Source of the DNA: Lepeophtheirus salmonis
Lineage: Eukaryota; Arthropoda; Copepoda; Siphonostomatoida; Caligidae
NCBI RefSeq assembly: GCF_016086655.4
Contig: NC_052144.2
Coordinates: 34,007,896 to 34,071,895 of the forward strand
Direction: 5' to 3'
DNA length: 64,000 bases
Part shown: positions 59,210 through 64,000 of the stretch, piece after piece
How positions within the stretch are numbered: position 1 is the first letter of the stretch
Layout of the letters: each line of letters begins with the position of its first letter
Position numbers and translations under genes: made by a program
Notes under the pieces: generated by a model
Databases searched by the model: none
The model's input: only the letters and a program-made list of their open reading frames with translations
Told to the model about the DNA's origin: nothing

Positions 59210-60509
59210 CCGGGTGTCCGGAAAGTCCTGACTGATTTCTAACTTCCAACTTCATTAAGATCTACAAGGACTAAAAGTAGAGATACAGAGAAATGTTTTA
59301 AATAAAAAAACTTTGCTTGGTTATAATCTATAATATGTTTTTAACAATTTGGCATTTAGCTTCCATAACAGCCACCACAACACGGGGACGGAAGGAGGAG
59401 CAGGTGTTCTTGATGTAGGTGGGGTTCATCTTGGCCCAGGCCTTGGTGATACTGGCCTTGAGAGCTTTGGTACTGCTGTGGCGTTTTTTGCAAGCCTGCC
59501 TCTCAATGTGCGCCCAGATGCTGAAATTCAAGGGGTTCAGGTGGGGGAAGAGGGGGGCCAAAAGTCCTTTGCCAGAATTCTACATTCTCCTTCAACCACT
59601 TCTGGGTGTTCTTGGCTGTGTGTGCGGGTGCCCCATCCTGCTGGAAACACACCCTCCATCCTCTTGCCAGGATACTCCTTCCTGATCCATGGGACCACCT
59701 TGGTCTTGAGCACCTTGATGTAGTCCTCCGAAGTGAGCCTGTAGCCTTCTCGGAAGAAGACTGGAGGCATGGCTTTACCATCTGAGCCAACAACTCCAAG
59801 CATCATGATGCTGGCTGGGTGCTTAGTCATGGATACATATTTCTCAGATCCCACATAACCATTAAGGCTAATGTAGCGATCATTTTTGCGGTTGAAGACT
59901 GGATCCACTGTAAAAGTTTTCTCATCGGAATAAATGAGAATTCTGTCCCCATTGCTTTTCATGTTGTTCAAAATCTTCTTGCATCGGATGTATCTGACCT
60001 CCATATTGGCCATGGACAAAATGGGACGGGTGGTGCAGACCAAGGACTTGCCCCCAATGTCCTTGACAATGTTGGCAGTAGTAGTCTTACCCATGTTGTT
60101 CTTCTTGGCAATTGTTCTGATGCTCAGAAGAGGGTTTATCTTGATCTGGGCCCTGATCTTCTTCTTAGTGGCCTTGGTGGCCTTTAAGACAGGTCTCCTA
60201 CTTCGAGGCTTGTCTTCAAGGCCTTCCCCCTTGTCCAACCTCCTCTTAATTCTGCCAATGGTGCTGGCGGACATGCTGGTGGCCTCAGAGATCTCCTTGT
60301 GGCTGATTCCTGCACGAAGCAGAGCAGCTACTTCATGTCTTTTAGCCTCCATGTCAAAAACAATTATGAATTTCGAAATGTTATTGATACAAAATTTGTT
60401 AATCTGAAAACGGTCTTTAACTTTTATTTACGCAACATTTACATAAAAAGTCTCTCAAATCTCGAAAAAAGCCATCGAACGTACCGGTCAAGACTTTCGG
60501 GACACCCGG
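59210..60509 (-). mobile_element. Full-length mariner-like element, TA target
   Basis: The ends CCGGGTGTCCGGAAAGTCCT and, inverted, CCGGGTGTCCCGAAAGTCTT form terminal inverted repeats with few mismatches. TA lies on both sides (59208-59209 and 60510-60511). Total length is 1300 bp. It contains the transposase pseudogene on the minus strand and is the best-preserved autonomous-size transposon in the window. Confidence 0.92.
59328..60352 (-). pseudogene. mariner-like transposase, frameshifted
   Basis: The minus strand opens at ATG 60352 with MEAKRHEVAALLRAGISHKE, a helix-turn-helix, then a GRIKRR linker and a second helix-turn-helix (IRTIAKKNNMGKTTTANIV). The first catalytic Asp is in IYSDEKTF. 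The frame shifts before the second block (VCFQQDGAPAHTAKNTQK). It shifts again after KENVEFW to reach AKDFWPPSSP, and once more to reach LNPLNFSIWAH. The third acidic position (usually PLDF) reads PLNF. Three single-base frameshifts and the changed third catalytic residue make it inactive, but the sequence is otherwise continuous to NIL and a stop, so decay is recent compared with the other copies. Confidence 0.88.
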
Positions 60510-60639
60510 TAAAAGACTTACCTAAATGCATTAGAAGAACATAATTCATACATGTCTGAGCCGTTTGATAAGAAAATTTGAAAAAACAACCGTTTAGTGG
60601 GGCTATAACAGATTTTCTATTTTATTCCAATTATAAAAA

Positions 60640-61680
60640 AAACTGGAAATGGTTAATTTTTGCCGTGAAATGCCTTAAACAGTTGGCCGATGGACACGAT
60701 TTCACCTTGGCGTAGCCCTTCTTTAAATAGAGAAGTTGTATTATCCACATGAACACTAATATCTGTGAGTGATAGGAAGTCGAAATAACGCTCTATCTAC
60801 AGATCACATTAAGAGCTCTTTAATATGAAGATCTCGATCATTCCCTGTCCACCGACCCTGTTAAAAGGAGCCGTATCATAATGAAATTCCATAACCTGGT
60901 AAGGAAGCTTCCGTCAAAACTTCCAGGGTTGGATTAAATTTCTTCTCACTGATGTACAGACTATTCTTAGTTCTTCCCACCATTATATATCTTTCTTTCT
61001 CTAGGAGGAGATTTGAATTTATGGATTGATAGGGTCATCGAAATTTCCCTTCTATTAATTTAACTGAAGGTTTCTCTGAAAGAATAGGGGTACTCAAACG
61101 CTGATCTCACACTTTTGTGGAATTTAGCAACAAGACCTCGGATCTTTTGCGTAGTTATTTGTTGAAGGTCTCGGACCGACAATCATCGCCTTAGGAGAAA
61201 TTAAGTGGCAACACCTTGGATCTTTTGCGCTTTCTCCTCAGGAAGGCTAAGAATCATGGACACATAGTCCCATAACAACCCTAGATGAATAAGTTGCGTC
61301 CTTGGAATCCAAGAACTCTGATTCAAATAGACCTTGAACCCAAGGATTGTGTATAACAGCGAGGCTAAACACGAAGAGAGCGAGGCATACACAAAGAGAT
61401 TGGCCTGCAAAATTAAGTCATCTAAATAGATGCTACAAATTATCTGCAGTTTTGATCTGAGATATGAAATCACTTGTTTCAAGAGCTTGGTAAAAATTAT
61501 CAAAGCTGACGTCAGACCAAAATATAAAACGTTAAATTGGTAAATATTGTTTCTGGATCAAAATTTTTAAAAAGCGACGGTGGTCAGGAAAAATCTTAGA
61601 AAAATGATATTTATCAAACAGATCTAAAGAACATAAAAAAGAAAAGAATCCTGGGTTAGCCAAAATCTTAATGAATCAAC
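60640..61680 (-). pseudogene. DIRS-like reverse transcriptase / RNase H remnant
   Basis: On the minus strand: SLDLFDKYHFSKIFPDHRRF (about 61650-61590), then YFGLTSALIIFTKLLKQVIS, the catalytic box SIYLDDLI (YxDD) near 61410, and LIHLGLLWDYVSMILSLPEE, all reverse transcriptase landmarks. Lower on the same strand, EVLTEASLPGYGISL, GRWTGNDRDLHIKEL (about 60860-60810) and SVHVDNTTSLFKEG (about 60765-60725) match the RNase H of tyrosine-recombinase retrotransposons, where 'H..eL' and 'DNTT' are usual. Stops and frameshifts occur throughout. No tyrosine recombinase or split terminal repeats were identified. Gypsy is the alternative. Confidence 0.6.
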
Positions 61681-62914
61681 TGATTCTAATTTAAATTTGG
61701 AATTAACTTATTAAAGGTGTTGAGATTTCTTGTTACTCTTCATCGAGAGTTATCCTTCTCAGGAACAGCAAATATTCCGGAAAGGAATAAAGGAGACTAT
61801 TCCCTTTCAGTAACTATCTCAAATGCTCCCGAAAACAACATTTCTGCAATTTTGTTATCCATTGCTTGTTTAGCCTCAGAGCATAAATATCATATTTGTT
61901 TTTTCCATCCCTCAAGCGAGTTCCTTCAAGTGTGAGTAATACAATTGTAATACAATTTCCTTGGATTTTTTTAAATTTAATCCAATTTTCTAAAAATGTA
62001 TCGAGAGGATTGGCAAGGATGTGGAGAGGGAATAAATAGATTAGGGCCCCTAAAAAAAATTTGCTTGAATACCTTCGACCCGTGGATTGACCCGGGATCT
62101 AAAAAAAAGTAATATAACAGAAGGATACATTGAACTAACATATCCTATAAGATTTTAACTTTTTTTAGCGAATGTGAGACATGCACCATGTTGATTTGGC
62201 GTATGACACTTGGTTTTTAACACTACCAAGACTTTCACGCCCAAAACCGAGGGCTAAAAACTATTTTTTGATATTAGAGGGGCTCCTTGGATGTATGTGA
62301 TACTCTAATAGTGGTTTTTAAGTATCCCACTCTAACACTCGGGACCATGAACAACCCGAGGACTTTGAACTATTTTGTCATAAATAATATTAAGACAATT
62401 TATAATGTGTCATCATGAAGTATACGGGCCATTTTCCTAACTGGCAATTTTCTTCCATGGCAGTTTTCCTAGTACCTCTTAATTTCCATATATATTTTTA
62501 TTATGACGATATAATTGAAGTTTAACCAGACTGTAGGTATAAAACTAAATTGACCTTAATTAAATACTCAATAAGCAATACTTATTCATATTTCTTTATT
62601 ATGGAGATATTCTTGGATGATTAAAAAATTACACATAAATTTAAAAACAAAAAAATACAAATAAATCAATGCTTGGTTTATTATCAATAACAGCTAAATA
62701 TAATATTTGATATGATAAAGAACATATGTACAATATGAACTAAAAATGTCGTATTGTTGCATCACAAAAAAATTAATAGTAGAATTCGTCTTATAAAGTT
62801 CAATTCTTTCATTTAAAATATCATATCCCAAATGACAAAGATTATCTTTAAATATTAACCTCACACTTGATTTAAGTGAATAAATAATTAATGATAACTA
62901 CCTTATAAGTTATA
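61681..62914. other. No gene recognised
   Basis: Mixed AT-rich sequence. A plus frame at 61717-61935 (LHRELSFSGTANIPERNKGD) is open for 72 codons without a known domain. CGGGCCATTTTCCTAACTGG near 62425 resembles the series of short motifs at 57.1 kb. Confidence 0.4.
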
Positions 62915-64000
62915 CCAAACAATATCGTCGATCACAATATGTCAATGATCAAGAAAAAATTGTTTCTATTTTTAACAAAATTCGAAATGACGTAAATGTT
63001 GAAAATTCGAAATGTAGAAGTAATTCCCTAGAAATATTTTCAAATACCAAATTATTAAGGATTTATTCCATAAGAAAAAGAAACCATATTTACATTAATT
63101 CCATCCAGAAGTTATCAGCTGTATTTCAAACATATCAATCTTTTCTAGGATTTGTTATTAGATATTTTTTCCTGCAATATTTTACAAGTTCCACATTTTT
63201 TATCTCCTTCTTCAAATATTTACTGTACAAATCACGACCTTCACATGAAAAAAAACATTTTATTTATTTTTCCATGTGGTTTGAACACATCAGTTGCCTA
63301 TTCAAGTGATATCTCCTTCTTCAAATAATTACTGTGCAAATCACACTCTTAGCATGAATAAAACATTTTATTCCTGTTGCCATGTGATTTAAACACTTCA
63401 GTTGCCTATTCATGTGAGAGTCTTTGTTCTGGATCAAAATGGGTTGATCAGTTCAATCAAAATAGCATGCTGAGTCTAATAATAATAGAAAAGGGGGGGT
63501 GGATTCGAAATTAGTTAAATGAAACAATTTAATGTTGAGTGATACCTTGTAATAAATTAGCCGATAATGTTGGTGGAGTATCTTCTCCCAAATAATTAGA
63601 TGCCGAACATAAAAATGATAAAGAATCTTTGGATAAAGTGACGGATGTAGGAGACGAAGTCAACGTAGGCAAGAAATCGTTATGTAGGGAAAATGAATAT
63701 TTATTCATTCTTTGTTAGGGAAGTTCGTTTCATGTTTTATAGATTTAAAAAAAAAAATTTCTTTTTCATTACAAGAAATCAAAGGAACGATATTTTTCAT
63801 AGGGTATTCAATGCTTTCCTCCGATAAGTTTTTTTTTCTTCATAATATACTTCAGGAATCAAGAAAGGCAATTCACTGGACAAAATTCTATGTTTTAATA
63901 AGAGTTTGTGACCCATAAGACCATTCTTTCACGTGTACAACTCCAGGAGAAGTAGATTTGAAGGTGAATGGATGATAGATCTAAATTCCATTTAGAGGAC
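62915..64000. repeat. Long direct repeat, copy B, running off the window
   Basis: Same unit and orientation as 57200-58247; still matching (TTTAGAGGAC) at base 64000. It is mosaic: up to about 63307 it is a diverged relative of copy A, and from 63308 it is almost identical to copy A from 57562. At the junction, about 110 bp (ATCTCCTTCTTCAAATATTT to TTGCCTATTCAAGTG, 63198-63307) is present twice, once diverged and once as in copy A. Confidence 0.75.

Noticed and set aside
1..64000. tRNA, rRNA or other structured RNA genes
   Set aside because: No cloverleaf or conserved RNA motif was seen by eye; GTCCCTGTAGCTTAGAGTCA near 43775 is only superficially tRNA-like.

Overview
This is an AT-rich eukaryotic (metazoan) window: spliced genes with GT-AG introns sit in long non-coding DNA packed with decayed DNA transposons. 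The ZAD-type zinc-finger gene points to an arthropod. The many mariner relatives, the TA-flanked MITEs and the general repeat style fit a copepod crustacean such as a salmon louse. That species-level guess is inference, not something the sequence proves.

Layout. From 1 to about 46,000 I recognise no intact gene. The region holds transposon remnants: mariner-like copies (about 4.5-5.0, 19.6-20.0, 20.5-21.8, 23.8-24.2, 30.7-31.3, 39.2-40.5 and 42.6-43.1 kb), MITEs with TA target duplications (6.1 and 9.7 kb), at least six copies of a non-autonomous family with CAGGGGCG ends and 5-bp target duplications, two MITEs stacked on one 8-bp target (16.5-17.3 kb), a THAP-domain remnant (32.5-33.4 kb) and a hAT-like coding remnant (38.6-39.0 kb).

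The gene island lies at about 46.2-56.7 kb. (1) A seven-exon plus-strand gene (46,218-52,655, 847 aa) encodes a ZAD/AT-hook/ten-finger C2H2 DNA-binding protein with a poly-Q tail. (2) Its fourth intron holds an apparently intact seven-exon minus-strand gene (50,379-48,519, 237 aa) for an arylalkylamine-type GNAT N-acetyltransferase. The stop codon of this gene overlaps the last bases of zinc-finger exon 4, and its last codons are antisense to that exon's splice donor. (3) A four-exon minus-strand legumain (54,763-53,280, 425 aa) converges on the zinc-finger gene. (4) Further right, a minus-strand reading frame at about 56.7-56.2 kb has a hydrophobic segment and one in-frame TGA; I do not recognise it.

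From 57 kb to the right edge the window is repetitive again: a >1-kb direct repeat (57.2-58.2 and 62.9-64.0 kb) brackets a hAT transposase C-terminus, a full-length but frameshifted mariner (59,210-60,509) and a DIRS-like reverse transcriptase/RNase H remnant. The three gene products have no evident shared pathway. The notable arrangement is the nested, antisense, end-overlapping pair.
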